A stretch of DNA of 64,000 nucleotides from JAYPHU01 sp038127535 (lineage in GTDB: Bacteria; Pseudomonadota; Alphaproteobacteria; Rhodospirillales; UBA2165), in contig JAYPHU010000012.1 of assembly GCA_038127535.1 (NCBI GenBank), positions 1-64,000 on the forward strand, given 5' to 3'. How positions within the stretch are numbered: the first letter of the stretch is position 1; every line of letters begins with the position of its first letter. Below the pieces are notes generated by a model. That model worked only from the letters and a program-made list of their open reading frames with translations, was not told the DNA's origin and did no database searches. This document shows, in pieces, positions 54,698 through 62,679 of this stretch. Made by a program: the position numbers and the translations under genes.

Positions 54698-55723
54698 ATG
54701 GCAGGCGCAAATCCCATTGACGGCTTTCAGGTCGATCCGGCGGAGATCAAGTATCTCGGCGAGGACCTGCAGCGCCCGGAATGCATCCTGGCCAAACCGG
54801 ACGGCACGCTCTGGGCCGCCGATGCCAGAGGCGGCGTGGTGAAGCTCAGCGCCGACGGCAGCCAGGAAATCATCACCCAGAATCACGGCGGCGCCTTTTC
54901 CGGCGCATCGGACGAGGAATCCCGCTTTACCGAGGGCACCTTGCCCAACGGTCTCGCCTTCGGCAAAGAGGGCCAAATCTATATCTCCAACTTCGGCACG
55001 GATGTGCTGGAAGTCATGGAACCCGACGGCAAGACCAGCCTGATGTTTGATACGATCGACGGGCAGCCCATCGGTAAAGTGAACTTCGTCCTCCGGGATT
55101 CAAAGGACCGCCTGTGGCTGACCATCTCGACGCGGATCAAAAACTGGATGGAAGCGGTCAGCCCCAACGTGGCGGACGGCTATATCGCACTGGCGGACGA
55201 GAACGGGCTCCATGTAGTGACAGACGGGTTGGCATTTACCAACGAAGTGCGCCTCGACGCGAATGAGGAGTATCTCTACATCGTCGAGACCTGCGGCCAG
55301 CGCATTTCCCGGATGAAGGTGACGGCGGACGGGTCCCTCTCCAACCGGGAGACCTATGGCCCGTCGAAGCTGGGCCACGGCGGCTTCCCGGACGGCATCG
55401 CCTTCGACGCCTTTGGCAATCTTTGGGGCACGCTGATATTCTCCGATCAGATTTTTGCCATTACCCCGGATGGGGACTATCGCACTATCCTGGATGATGA
55501 CAATTTGGCGGCGACCGAAGCCCTGGAAGCGGCGTTCGTGGCGGACGAGGTCACGCCGGAATTGATGCTGGCCACCGGCGGGACCATCGCCAATTGGTTC
55601 GCCAGCGTCACCTTCGGCGGGGCGGATTTGAAGACCTGCTGCATCGGCAGTCTGCGCGGCAGGCGCATCCCCTATTTCCCGTCGCCGGTCGCCGGGCTCC
55701 CCATGGCGCACTGGAACGACTAG
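54698..55723 (+). CDS. SMP-30/gluconolactonase-family protein
   Basis: A 341-residue six-bladed beta-propeller lactonase of the SMP-30/gluconolaconase family. Blades show CILAKPDGTLWAADARGGVVKLSADG, LPNGLAFGKEGQIYISNFGTDVLEVM, VLRDSKDRLWLTISTRIKNW, FTNEVRLDANEEYLYIVETCGQRI and GFPDGIAFDAFGNLWGTLIFSDQIF. The calcium-site Asn/Asp/Glu residues lie in these motifs. It probably hydrolyses a sugar or other lactone. It lies 14 bases after chaC and 9 before the next gene. Confidence 0.88.
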   Translation: MAGANPIDGFQVDPAEIKYLGEDLQRPECILAKPDGTLWAADARGGVVKLSADGSQEIITQNHGGAFSGASDEESRFTEGTLPNGLAFGKEGQIYISNFGTDVLEVMEPDGKTSLMFDTIDGQPIGKVNFVLRDSKDRLWLTISTRIKNWMEAVSPNVADGYIALADENGLHVVTDGLAFTNEVRLDANEEYLYIVETCGQRISRMKVTADGSLSNRETYGPSKLGHGGFPDGIAFDAFGNLWGTLIFSDQIFAITPDGDYRTILDDDNLAATEALEAAFVADEVTPELMLATGGTIANWFASVTFGGADLKTCCIGSLRGRRIPYFPSPVAGLPMAHWND

Positions 55724-55732
55724 GATGAACCG

Positions 55733-56272
55733 GTGACTGACGCGCTCTATCAGATGACGGCCGAATACAATCCGGTGCACGACAGGATTCTCTTCCGCGT
55801 CAGCACCCAGAAACGGTTCGAGTACCGGGTCTGGCTGACCCGGCGCATCGTCAAAACCCTCTGGGGCGTGGCGGTCAAATCCTTCGAAGCGGAAGCCGTC
55901 GCCGAAGTGCCGGCCCCGGCCGCCCAGGAAAAACCCCGGGTCAAACAGGCGGTCATGTCCATGAAGCACCGGGAAGCCGTCCAATCCAGCGACTTCACCA
56001 AGAAACACGACACCAAGACCAAGCCGCCCCCCGATGTGGAGCGGCCCTTGCTGGCCGTCGCGGCGGAGATCGGCAAAACCCCGGAAGGCGTGACCCGCCT
56101 GATTTTCCACACCACCGAGCGCAAGGATATAAACCTCAATTTGAATGAGAAAATGCTCCACGCGGTATGTCATATTCTGCAGCAGGCGGCGGACAAGGCC
56201 GGCTGGGACCTGCAATTAAAGGTCGGCGACGCCGGCGGGGTCATGACCGGAAACACGGCCACGCTGAATTAA
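55733..56272 (+). CDS. Hypothetical protein, 179 aa
   Basis: I do not recognise a named domain. The N-terminal part (YQMTAEYNPVHDRILFRVSTQKRFEYRVWLTRRIVKTLWG) is followed by a variable Lys/Pro-rich middle and a conserved-looking C-terminal half (RLIFHTTERKDINLNLNEKMLHAVCHILQQAADKAGWDL). It has no signal peptide and is basic. GTG at 55733 overlaps the ribosome-binding region of the SMP-30 gene's end, and it belongs to the chaC operon. Confidence 0.75.
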   Translation: MTDALYQMTAEYNPVHDRILFRVSTQKRFEYRVWLTRRIVKTLWGVAVKSFEAEAVAEVPAPAAQEKPRVKQAVMSMKHREAVQSSDFTKKHDTKTKPPPDVERPLLAVAAEIGKTPEGVTRLIFHTTERKDINLNLNEKMLHAVCHILQQAADKAGWDLQLKVGDAGGVMTGNTATLN

Positions 56273-56317
56273 ATTTTCACCAGGGACGGGACCCTGGACA
56301 AAGATATCGAGAAAAAT

Positions 56318-56887
56318 ATGGAAGCCGCAAGCGCCCTCATCGACGCGGTCATGGACTTCGCCGTGGACTATGGGTTCCAGATTTTGGGCGCTCTGGTGTT
56401 TCTGCTCATCGGCCTCAAAGTCTCCGGCGTGGTGCAGGATATTACCCTGGCAGCCACCCAACTGGTCGGCGAAGACTGGGAGGTGATCACCATCCCCAAC
56501 AAGGAAATAGTCGGCCAGGTGATCGTCAATTTCCAGGAGAAGCGCATCGTTGAAACCCTCATCGCCATCGGCTATGAGAAAGATACGGACAAAGCCATCG
56601 CCACTCTTCGGTACGCCGTCACCGCCATCCCCGGCCTGGCCGGAGAGCCCGCGCCGCAGATCGGCGTGCATGATTTCACCTATGGCGGTGTGATCATCGG
56701 ACTTCGTTTTTGGGTGCCGACCAGCAATTATTTCCATCAGCGCTATCGGATCAAAGGCGCGTTGCTGGCTGCCCTCAGGCAAGCCAGTATCGCCTTGATG
56801 CCGGCCGCAGGCGTTTCCGTCGCCGCGCCGGCGCTGACCGCCGATCATGAGGACAATGCCCCGCCGCCACCGGTCGCGACCAGCTGA
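56318..56887 (+). CDS. MscS-type mechanosensitive channel with internal deletion
   Basis: A 189-residue protein, far shorter than the usual 270-290. The N-terminus has one membrane helix (YGFQILGALVFLLIGLKVSGVV). Immediately after it the sequence is in the cytoplasmic beta-domain: VVQDITLAATQLVGEDWEVITIPNKEIVGQVIVNF, then the alpha-beta domain TLIAIGYEKDTDKAIATL and FTYGGVIIGLRFWVPTSNYF. The second helix and the pore-lining TM3 with its Gly/Ala pattern are missing, about 90-100 residues, apparently by in-frame deletion. The gene remains open and ends the chaC operon, but it cannot form a normal pore. Confidence 0.75.
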   Translation: MEAASALIDAVMDFAVDYGFQILGALVFLLIGLKVSGVVQDITLAATQLVGEDWEVITIPNKEIVGQVIVNFQEKRIVETLIAIGYEKDTDKAIATLRYAVTAIPGLAGEPAPQIGVHDFTYGGVIIGLRFWVPTSNYFHQRYRIKGALLAALRQASIALMPAAGVSVAAPALTADHEDNAPPPPVATS

Positions 56888-57256
56888 TTATTTCTTCCGG
56901 GACTCCGCGACCGCCGAGAGCTGTTCCTTCGGCGGCACGATATCGGTGACCAGATCGCGGATCAGCCGCTTGTTGCTCAAGGGCTCGATGGTCATGGGCT
57001 CGGACGTGAGCCGCGCGGTGCAGGCATAGTCGACTTTGTCGTTTACCCGCACCATGCATTCCTTGCACGCATTGGCGTTGACGCAGGCATAGCGTATGGC
57101 CAGGCTCGGATCGACCTCCTGACAAATCCAGACCAAGGCGTCCAGGACCGATGCGCCCGGCTCATAGGGCACCTCGAAAGCATCAATGCGCGGTGGCTCC
57201 TCAGGCCCGCCGCGCTGCACCCGCAAGGTCATGATCTGTTTTTCGATGGCGCTCAT
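56888..57256 (-). CDS. [2Fe-2S] subunit, succinate dehydrogenase/fumarate reductase type
   Basis: A 122-residue Fer2_3-type ferredoxin. It resembles the N-terminal half of SdhB/FrdB but lacks the C-terminal [4Fe-4S]/[3Fe-4S] domain. The cluster cysteines are in CVNANACKECMVRVNDKVDYACT, with a C-x5-C-x2-C-x11-C spacing, one residue longer than the SdhB C-x4-C-x2-C-x11-C. The start (ATG 57256) overlaps the stop of the flavoprotein gene, so the two are coupled and the protein likely takes electrons to or from its FAD. Confidence 0.85.
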   Translation of the reverse strand: MSAIEKQIMTLRVQRGGPEEPPRIDAFEVPYEPGASVLDALVWICQEVDPSLAIRYACVNANACKECMVRVNDKVDYACTARLTSEPMTIEPLSNKRLIRDLVTDIVPPKEQLSAVAESRKK

Positions 57257-58950
57257 TGCCGCACCAACGGCGCAAACGCCGCCTCGACTTTATATCCGCT
57301 CAGGCCCACCACCTGGGTTTGTTCCAGCGCCGGATCGGTGTGCGGGAAATCCTCCCGCCACTGGGCGCCCCGGCTTTCTTCCCGGTTGAGCGCCGCCACA
57401 GTGACCGTTTCCGCCGTAAGAAGAGAGGAGCGGAGGTCATACCAGCCGCGTAAACTCATATCGTAACCGCCGGCGGCGCCGATCGTCAGCCCGTCCAACT
57501 CAGACCGCATGGACTTGATCCGCGTCAGCGCCTTTTCCAAGCTTTCTTTAGTGCGGATCAAACCCACCTGATCCCACATCAACTCCCGCAGCTCTTTCGC
57601 CATGCCATGAAATTCAGGACCGGACTCTGTATCTCCGCTATTGCCGCCCCGCGCCGCCAGTTGATCCAGCGCGTCTTTGGCCTCCGCGCCGTCCCAGGCC
57701 CGCGTCTCGCCGGCCACGGCGTTCGCCGCGAACCGCCCGGCCCGTTCGCCGAACACGAAGGCTTCCGGGATGGCGTTGCCCGATAGTCTGTTGGCCCCGT
57801 TGGCCCCACCCACCGCTTCGCCGGCGGCATAGAGGCCGGGCACGCCGGTAGCCATGGTCCCGTCCACCCGGATGCCGCCCATGTGATAGTGGGCGATTGG
57901 GGAGACTTCGACCGACTGCTTTGTAAGATCGATGCCGTTGTTCAACAGCTTGTCGATGACCGGGCCGAAGGCGTCCCGCAACTCGTTCTCCGGCACATGA
58001 GCGAATGACAGCCATGCCCCGCCATGGGGGGTGCCCCGCCCGGCGGCGGCTTCCTGCACGATGGCAAAGGATGTGATATCCCGGGGCGCGGTGTATGTGC
58101 CGGAATCCTCCGCCCCGTAATTATGGATGAACTCTTCCATCTCGCCGTTCAGCAATCTGCCGCCGAGCTTGTAGCGGAACGGGTCCCACATAATCGGGTC
58201 CATGCCGACCATCCGGGGGGCCAGGTGCCCGATGGGGAAGAACTGCACGAATTCCATATCCACCAGCTCGGCCCCGGCGCGCAAGGCCAAGGCGTAAGAG
58301 TCCCCGCCCATATTCGCCGACGCGCTGTTGCGCCGGTAAATGCCGGTGAGTCCGCCGCCCGCCAGAATGACCGCGCCTGCGGCGATGGTAACCGCCGCGC
58401 CGTCTTCCTGGTTATAGCCGACCGCGCCGGTGACCACGCCGTCCTGGACCACCAGATCGACAATGCCGACGCCGCTGATCCGGGCGATGTTATCCCCGTG
58501 CGCCACCTCGCCCCGGAGACAACGGGCCACCGACGGGCCTGTGTTGAGAATATCAACATAAACGCAGCGGGGCACGGAATGGCCGGGCGCGGTGACCTGT
58601 TTCAGATGCCCATCTTCCCGGGCCCAGCCCACTTTCCAGCCGTCCATCTCCCAGATGCGCTCGACAGCTTCCTCGCACAGTATGGCGGCCAGTTGTTCAT
58701 TGCAGAGGCCCCGGCCCGCCGTCAGCGTATCGGCGTAATGATCTTCCCACGTGTCGGGGGATTGTTCACCGACGGCCGCCGCCACCGTCATCTGCGCCAT
58801 GATGGTCGCGCCCCCCCGGCCCACCAGGTTCTTGTCCACCAGGATCACATCCGCGCCATTGCGGGCCGCCGCGATGGCGGCATACATGCCCGCCGCGCCG
58901 GCGCCCACGACAAGTACATCGGTTTCGAGATGGATAGGCGCGGACGACAT
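57253..58950 (-). CDS. FAD-binding flavoprotein, succinate dehydrogenase/fumarate reductase type
   Basis: A 565-residue soluble flavoprotein with an N-terminal Rossmann motif VLVVGAGAAGMYAAIAAARNG and the FAD-anchoring segment KNLVGRGGATIMAQM. Later features are AGAVILAGGGLTGIY, HYHMGGIRVDGTMATGVPGLYAAGEAVGG and GERAGRFAANAVAG; the C-terminal helical domain holds RELMWDQVGLIRTKESLE and REESRGAQWREDFPHTD. The order matches SdhA/FrdA and L-aspartate oxidase relatives. The start (ATG 58950) overlaps the stop of the dioxygenase gene as TGATG. The true substrate is unclear and may be a product or partner of the dioxygenase. Confidence 0.88.
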   Translation of the reverse strand: MSSAPIHLETDVLVVGAGAAGMYAAIAAARNGADVILVDKNLVGRGGATIMAQMTVAAAVGEQSPDTWEDHYADTLTAGRGLCNEQLAAILCEEAVERIWEMDGWKVGWAREDGHLKQVTAPGHSVPRCVYVDILNTGPSVARCLRGEVAHGDNIARISGVGIVDLVVQDGVVTGAVGYNQEDGAAVTIAAGAVILAGGGLTGIYRRNSASANMGGDSYALALRAGAELVDMEFVQFFPIGHLAPRMVGMDPIMWDPFRYKLGGRLLNGEMEEFIHNYGAEDSGTYTAPRDITSFAIVQEAAAGRGTPHGGAWLSFAHVPENELRDAFGPVIDKLLNNGIDLTKQSVEVSPIAHYHMGGIRVDGTMATGVPGLYAAGEAVGGANGANRLSGNAIPEAFVFGERAGRFAANAVAGETRAWDGAEAKDALDQLAARGGNSGDTESGPEFHGMAKELRELMWDQVGLIRTKESLEKALTRIKSMRSELDGLTIGAAGGYDMSLRGWYDLRSSLLTAETVTVAALNREESRGAQWREDFPHTDPALEQTQVVGLSGYKVEAAFAPLVRQ

Positions 58951-59798
58951 CAGACCGGCTTCGGTCCCTCGGTGCCCTTGATCTGGATGCGATAGCCAGA
59001 CCGTGTGTGGGGATGATAGTCCCAGATCGCCTGATGCTGGCTCGCCCGGTTGTCCCAAAAGGCGATGGAATGGGCCTGCCACTTGAACCGGAGCTGAAAG
59101 TCCGGCCGGGCGATATGCTCGAACAAAAAGCCCAGCAGCGCATCGCTCTCGGCCCGGGACAGTTCGTCGATGTGGGTGGTGAAGCCGGGGTTCACGTAGA
59201 TCAGCTTTCGGCCCGTGCCGGGATGGGTGGTAATCACCGGATGCACGGCCCTGGGATATTCCACACCGGGCCGGGGATCGAACATGATCGCCCCGTCATG
59301 GTTGGCGGTGAGGGGTTCAAGAAAAGACTGCATAGTCGGCGAGAGCGCGTCATAGGCCGCGTACATACTGGCGAACAGCGTGTCGCCGCCGCCGTCCGGC
59401 GGAACGATGTGCTGATGTAGGATGCTGCCCATGGGCGGAACCTCCGCGCAGCTTTGATCCGTGTGCCAGGTTTCCCCGGACACCCGCTTGGAGTTTTCGT
59501 CGAAATGCTGCCAGCGGATTTCCGGATGGCCCTCGACCATGCCCGATGCCGTGCCCTTGCCGCCCACATGCACATGCAATTCGCCAAAATAGGCGGCGAA
59601 ACGGGAATGGGCGTCGAAATCTATGTCTTGCTCGCGGAAGAACAGTACCAGGTGTTGGAGCAACGCCTGATACACTTCTTCAATCTGGCGGTTGGTCAGC
59701 GGCTCGCGCAAATCAATGCCACCCACCTCCGCCCCGATATGGGGCGAGACCGGGGTGACGGTGATCGTGTCGTAGTCCGGGTTAGTCAGCTTATCCAT
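58950..59798 (-). CDS. TauD/TfdA-family 2-oxoglutarate/Fe(II) dioxygenase
   Basis: A 282-residue member of the TauD/TfdA family, which hydroxylates a substrate and turns 2-oxoglutarate into succinate and CO2. The iron ligands are visible: H-x-D in ETWHTDQSC and the distal His in WDNRASQHQAIWDYHPHTRSGYR, whose Arg would bind 2-oxoglutarate. The N-terminal segment GAEVGGIDLREPLTNRQIEEVYQAL is typical. It leads a coupled minus-strand operon with the flavoprotein and the [2Fe-2S] subunit. Confidence 0.9.
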   Translation of the reverse strand: MDKLTNPDYDTITVTPVSPHIGAEVGGIDLREPLTNRQIEEVYQALLQHLVLFFREQDIDFDAHSRFAAYFGELHVHVGGKGTASGMVEGHPEIRWQHFDENSKRVSGETWHTDQSCAEVPPMGSILHQHIVPPDGGGDTLFASMYAAYDALSPTMQSFLEPLTANHDGAIMFDPRPGVEYPRAVHPVITTHPGTGRKLIYVNPGFTTHIDELSRAESDALLGFLFEHIARPDFQLRFKWQAHSIAFWDNRASQHQAIWDYHPHTRSGYRIQIKGTEGPKPV

Positions 59799-59976
59799 CC
59801 GCCGATATTAGCCAAATTGGGCGGGAGGAGGAAAGACCGGAAGGCAAATCGCACGCGTCTAAGGCCCAGTCAAAAAATTGTCCCAATTCGCCGGTTTGAT
59901 GCGGCCGTGAATTGCGCTACCCTAACTTGCTCGGCAATTGACCAAGGTCGGCAAACGGGAGACTTGAAAGACCGGT

Positions 59977-60621
59977 ATGGAGACACGCCTCCGACATCTT
60001 ATCCTGACAGCGGGTCTCGCCGCAGCGATGATTGTATCCGCCCTGGCCACCGCCCAGGAGTCCGCCCCGCCGGAAATTCAGCAGGAAGTGCTGAAAGAGC
60101 TGGAGAACGATCCGGAATATCAGGAAACCCGGAAATTCCTGGACGATACACAGAGCCAGGTCGCCAAAGTCCGCGCCGAAAACGACGCGCGCGCCAAGGA
60201 GATCGAGGCCTTGGCGATTCGGGTCGGCGATATCATTTCCAACATTGGCGCCACCAGCGAGGACAACACCAATCTCCGCTCGGAGATTTCCGTGCTCTCC
60301 GATTTATTGAAACTGGAGCGTCAGACCACCGGGGAGCTGCGCGAAGACCTCAAAAAGCTCAACACCCGGTTCGATGACGCCAGGCTGGAGCGGTTGAAAT
60401 CCGACCGCAAGAAAGACCAGCAGATCGAAGAGTTGCGCCGGGAAAACACCAAGGCGCTGAAGCGGCTCAACGAGGCGGTGGAAACCATCGCCGATCAGGC
60501 CAAAACCAATCAGGTGCTGGCCTCCGACCTGGAAGAAGCGAAGCAGGAGATGGAGCGCCAGGACAAGGAAATCGAGCTGTTGAAGAATAGCCGCTACCTC
60601 CCGCGCCGCCGCACCCGCTAA
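59977..60621 (+). CDS. Exported coiled-coil protein, 214 aa
   Basis: A signal peptide (LILTAGLAAAMIVSALATAQES) is followed by a long helical, heptad-rich region: QVAKVRAENDARAKEIEAL, RSEISVLSDLLKLERQTTGELREDLKKL, RKKDQQIEELRRENTKALKRL and LEEAKQEMERQDKEIELL. It ends in a basic RYLPRRRTR tail. It is likely a periplasmic structural or scaffold protein; no enzymatic motif is present. It is divergent from the dioxygenase operon. Confidence 0.7.
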   Translation: METRLRHLILTAGLAAAMIVSALATAQESAPPEIQQEVLKELENDPEYQETRKFLDDTQSQVAKVRAENDARAKEIEALAIRVGDIISNIGATSEDNTNLRSEISVLSDLLKLERQTTGELREDLKKLNTRFDDARLERLKSDRKKDQQIEELRRENTKALKRLNEAVETIADQAKTNQVLASDLEEAKQEMERQDKEIELLKNSRYLPRRRTR

Positions 60622-60733
60622 CCTCGCCTAAAACCCTCAATTCTTTTTGTTGTTTACGACCGGGAACGGCGCTACCTGGATACTTGGAGCTTAATTCTAT
60701 ATCAAAACTGACCGGCCGAGTCGGAGAAACTCC

Positions 60734-60829
60734 ATGACGCATTCCTCGCACAACAAACGCCCACACCCCCGATCCAAGCCTGTTTCCTCAGTGCGTGAGC
60801 GGGAACGCCACGCCCGCGCAAAGTTGTGA
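60734..60829 (+). CDS. Possible short basic peptide, 31 aa
   Basis: An ATG with GGAGAAA 6 bases upstream opens a 31-codon frame (MTHSSHNKRPHPRSKPVSSV, then RERERHARAKL). It is very basic. No family is recognised, and frames this short occur by chance. Confidence 0.3.
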   Translation: MTHSSHNKRPHPRSKPVSSVRERERHARAKL

Positions 60830-60912
60830 AAATCGCGATAACGGCTGTGTCTAAATGGCGCGAGCGCTACTTAACCGACGATGACCAATACGGCATCACC
60901 GCCACCCCCGTC

Positions 60913-61095
60913 TCACCCCATGCGCTTGGCTTCCTCGACGGCGTCCTTGAGGCGGGTGGGTTGTTTCAGCACGTCCATCCATTCTTCGAGGGAATTTTCA
61001 AGGACCAGAATCGTCTCTAACTCGCCGGTGGCGGCGTTGAGTTTTTCCAGAGCGGCGGCGAATTACTTAAGCACGCTTGCGGTCCTTCGATCGTC
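60913..61095 (-). pseudogene. Small helical protein remnant with internal TAA
   Basis: On the minus strand the frame DDRRTASVLK*FAAALEKLNAATGELE continues as TILVLENSLEEWMDVLKQPTRL and DAVEEAKRMG to TGA at 60913-60915. Coding character is clear on the 49 codons after the TAA. No ATG, GTG or TTG lies in that part, so it cannot be expressed alone. GAA to TAA (Lys-Glu-Phe) is the likely change. The family is unknown. Confidence 0.45.
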
Positions 61096-61337
61096 TTAGC
61101 TTCCCGTTGAGGCGGCGTCGTTAATCGCGCCGCTGGGAAAAAAGTATATCGGCTCGGTCACGAATGAAAAGAGGTGAATCGGCAAAATTCGGCACTTACG
61201 CATAACCACATACGGTTCGATGCCCGGCGCGCGCCACCGTACCCGGCTTACCCGATTTATGAGGCAAGCACGATTGCAGGCGGGACGCAAATCTGGTTCA
61301 CTTGGCTCATCTACACTTCAATCATTAGGAACCAATC

Positions 61338-61820
61338 ATGGTAGAAAAATTAGGACCCGGAGACGCCTTCCCCGCGATGAGCCTCAATGTCGTGGGCGGC
61401 GGTTCCATTAATCTGCCCGGCGATATGGACGGCCGGTACAACCTCGTCCTGTTTTACCGTGGACATTGGTGACCTTATTGCCGGCGGCAGTTGGCCGCCT
61501 TCGAAGCGCATAAGGAAACGTTCGCCGATCTTGGCGTAAAGATCTTTGCCGCCAGTGTGGACACCGGCGACGATTCCAAAGCGGTCGCGGACGAGGTTTC
61601 GTTTGCGGTCGGTGAGGGTGTGACCCGCGATCAGGCCGGACAGATCGGCGCCTGGTACGGCGATGCCCGCCACCCGGAGATGATCCAACCGTCCGAATTC
61701 TTGATGAAGCCGGACGGCAGCGTGATGATGTCGTCCTATAGTTCCGGTCCGCTGGCGCGGATGGACGCGGAAGACGTGATCAAGGTGGTGAACTTTTTGG
61801 ACAATTTAGCCAAAGGCTAG
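61338..61820 (+). CDS. Peroxiredoxin-like protein with in-frame TGA at the peroxidatic cysteine (candidate selenoprotein)
   Basis: A 160-residue AhpC/TSA-type redoxin if the TGA at 61470-61472 is read as selenocysteine. The active site then is FYRGHW-U45-PY-C48-RRQLAAF, where Cys-containing relatives have WCPYCRRQL. ATG at 61338 follows AGGA 8 bases upstream and opens VEKLGPGDAFPAMSL. Downstream of TGA the frame stays open for 115 codons with ASVDTGDDSKAVADEV, GVTRDQAGQIGAWYG and PSEFLMKPDGSV. The rest of the domain is intact. Sec in UxxC peroxiredoxin-like proteins is known from marine bacteria. The alternative is a TGC-to-TGA nonsense mutation; many such lesions occur elsewhere in this window. 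No selenium-machinery gene is in view. Confidence 0.65.
61470..61499 (+). promoter_or_regulatory. Candidate bacterial SECIS element
   Basis: UGA is followed after 10 bases by GGCGGC (61483-61488), loop AGUUG and GCCGCC (61494-61499): a perfect 6-bp stem. The loop begins 16 bases after UGA and has G at its second position. These fit the described bacterial SECIS consensus (16-37 bases between UGA and loop, G among the first two loop bases). The same bases encode the conserved RRQLAA, so the hairpin could arise by coding constraint. Confidence 0.5.
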
Positions 61821-61843
61821 TCCCAAACCATCACTGACATGCA

Positions 61844-61880
61844 ACAAGGCCCAGACGATTGTCCGGGCCTTGTGTCGTTT
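61844..61880. terminator. Bidirectional terminator hairpin
   Basis: ACAAGGCCC (61844-61852) and GGGCCTTGT (61865-61873) form a perfect 9-bp stem with a 12-base loop between convergent genes (redoxin and Hsp20). T-richness is modest on both sides. Confidence 0.6.
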
Positions 61881-61903
61881 AACAGGGAGAGGTCGCTTAA
61901 AGT

Positions 61904-62392
61904 TTAGGCGGCCTTTTTGTCGTCCGCGCCCAAAAGCGTATTTGCGCGGTCGGCAAAGCTCTTGGCCGGGCCTTTCTTGACCTCGATGGTGCGGGGTTTC
62001 AGGGCTTCCGGAATCTCCCGCTCCAGATCGACGACCAACAGGCCGTTTTCCAGATTGGCGCTGACCACTTTCACATGGTCGGCGAGTTCGAACTTGCGCT
62101 CGAACGCGCGGTTGGCGATGCCCCGGTGCAAGTATGTCACCTCGCCTGAGTTCTCGCCGGACTTGCCGGTGATCACGAGGGAGTTCTGGGACTGCACGAT
62201 TTCCAGATCGGCTTCACCGAAGCCGGCGACGGCCATGGAAATACGGTAGGCGTTTTCACCAATGGCTTCAATGTTGTAGGGCGGATAGCCGTTGGACTGT
62301 TCGACGCGATTGCTCACGGCGTGCAAAAGCTCTTCGAGCCGGTCAAAGCCGACGGAATGACGGAAAAGTGGGGAAAAATCATACGTACGCAT
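61904..62392 (-). CDS. Hsp20/IbpA-type small heat-shock protein
   Basis: A 162-residue ATP-independent holdase chaperone. The alpha-crystallin domain runs from about residue 30 to 135: YNIEAIGENAYRISMAVAGFGEADLEIVQSQNSLVITGK, then YLHRGIANRAFERKFELADHVKVVSANLENGLLVVDLEREIPEALKP with the GLL/V-I-x-V type C-terminal anchor RTIEVKK. ATG at 62392 begins MRTYDFSPLFRHSVGFDRLEELL, the usual IbpA N-terminus, after the ribosome site TTAGGAGG. A hairpin that could mask this site lies just upstream. It is a typical heat-inducible gene. Confidence 0.92.
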   Translation of the reverse strand: MRTYDFSPLFRHSVGFDRLEELLHAVSNRVEQSNGYPPYNIEAIGENAYRISMAVAGFGEADLEIVQSQNSLVITGKSGENSGEVTYLHRGIANRAFERKFELADHVKVVSANLENGLLVVDLEREIPEALKPRTIEVKKGPAKSFADRANTLLGADDKKAA

Positions 62393-62396
62393 AGCA

Positions 62397-62419
62397 TATC
62401 CTCCTAAAAGCGATATGAA
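62397..62419 (-). promoter_or_regulatory. Possible thermosensor hairpin at the Hsp20 ribosome site
   Basis: On the minus strand CATATC pairs with GATATG (6 bp) around a loop that contains TTTTAGGAG, the Shine-Dalgarno sequence. Alphaproteobacterial small heat-shock genes often carry ROSE-type RNA thermometers; here only this simple hairpin is evident. Confidence 0.3.
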
Positions 62420-62589
62420 GTTAACGGAACCTGCCACCATGGCCAGGCCCTTTGAAGTCCTTGCCCCGAACCCTCTACAGGCGTCTGGGTACAAGGATGA
62501 TTTGGTCCGCTAAATCTCCGTTGCAAGCCCACGCATGAAATTTTTTTGAGGTAGAAAAACTCAGTTTTCACGCAGTTTTCCAGCGATTT

Positions 62590-62679
62590 TTAAGGTTGGG
62601 TGTGTTCGCTTTCGTCCAGCACATAAGCCACGGCCGTCAAGCCGGCAAAAAACACGAACGTCACAAGTACAGCAGACAT
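62590..62679 (-). CDS. Very small membrane protein, 29 aa
   Basis: ATG at 62679 is preceded by CGGAGGATTGGACAAA, a near-perfect ribosome-binding site. The 29-residue product is MSAVLVTFVFFAGLTAVAYV followed by LDESEHTQP: one membrane helix with an acidic tail, like the single-span small proteins that modulate respiratory or transport complexes. It stands alone between hsp20 and the EamA gene. The family is not recognised. Confidence 0.55.
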   Translation of the reverse strand: MSAVLVTFVFFAGLTAVAYVLDESEHTQP

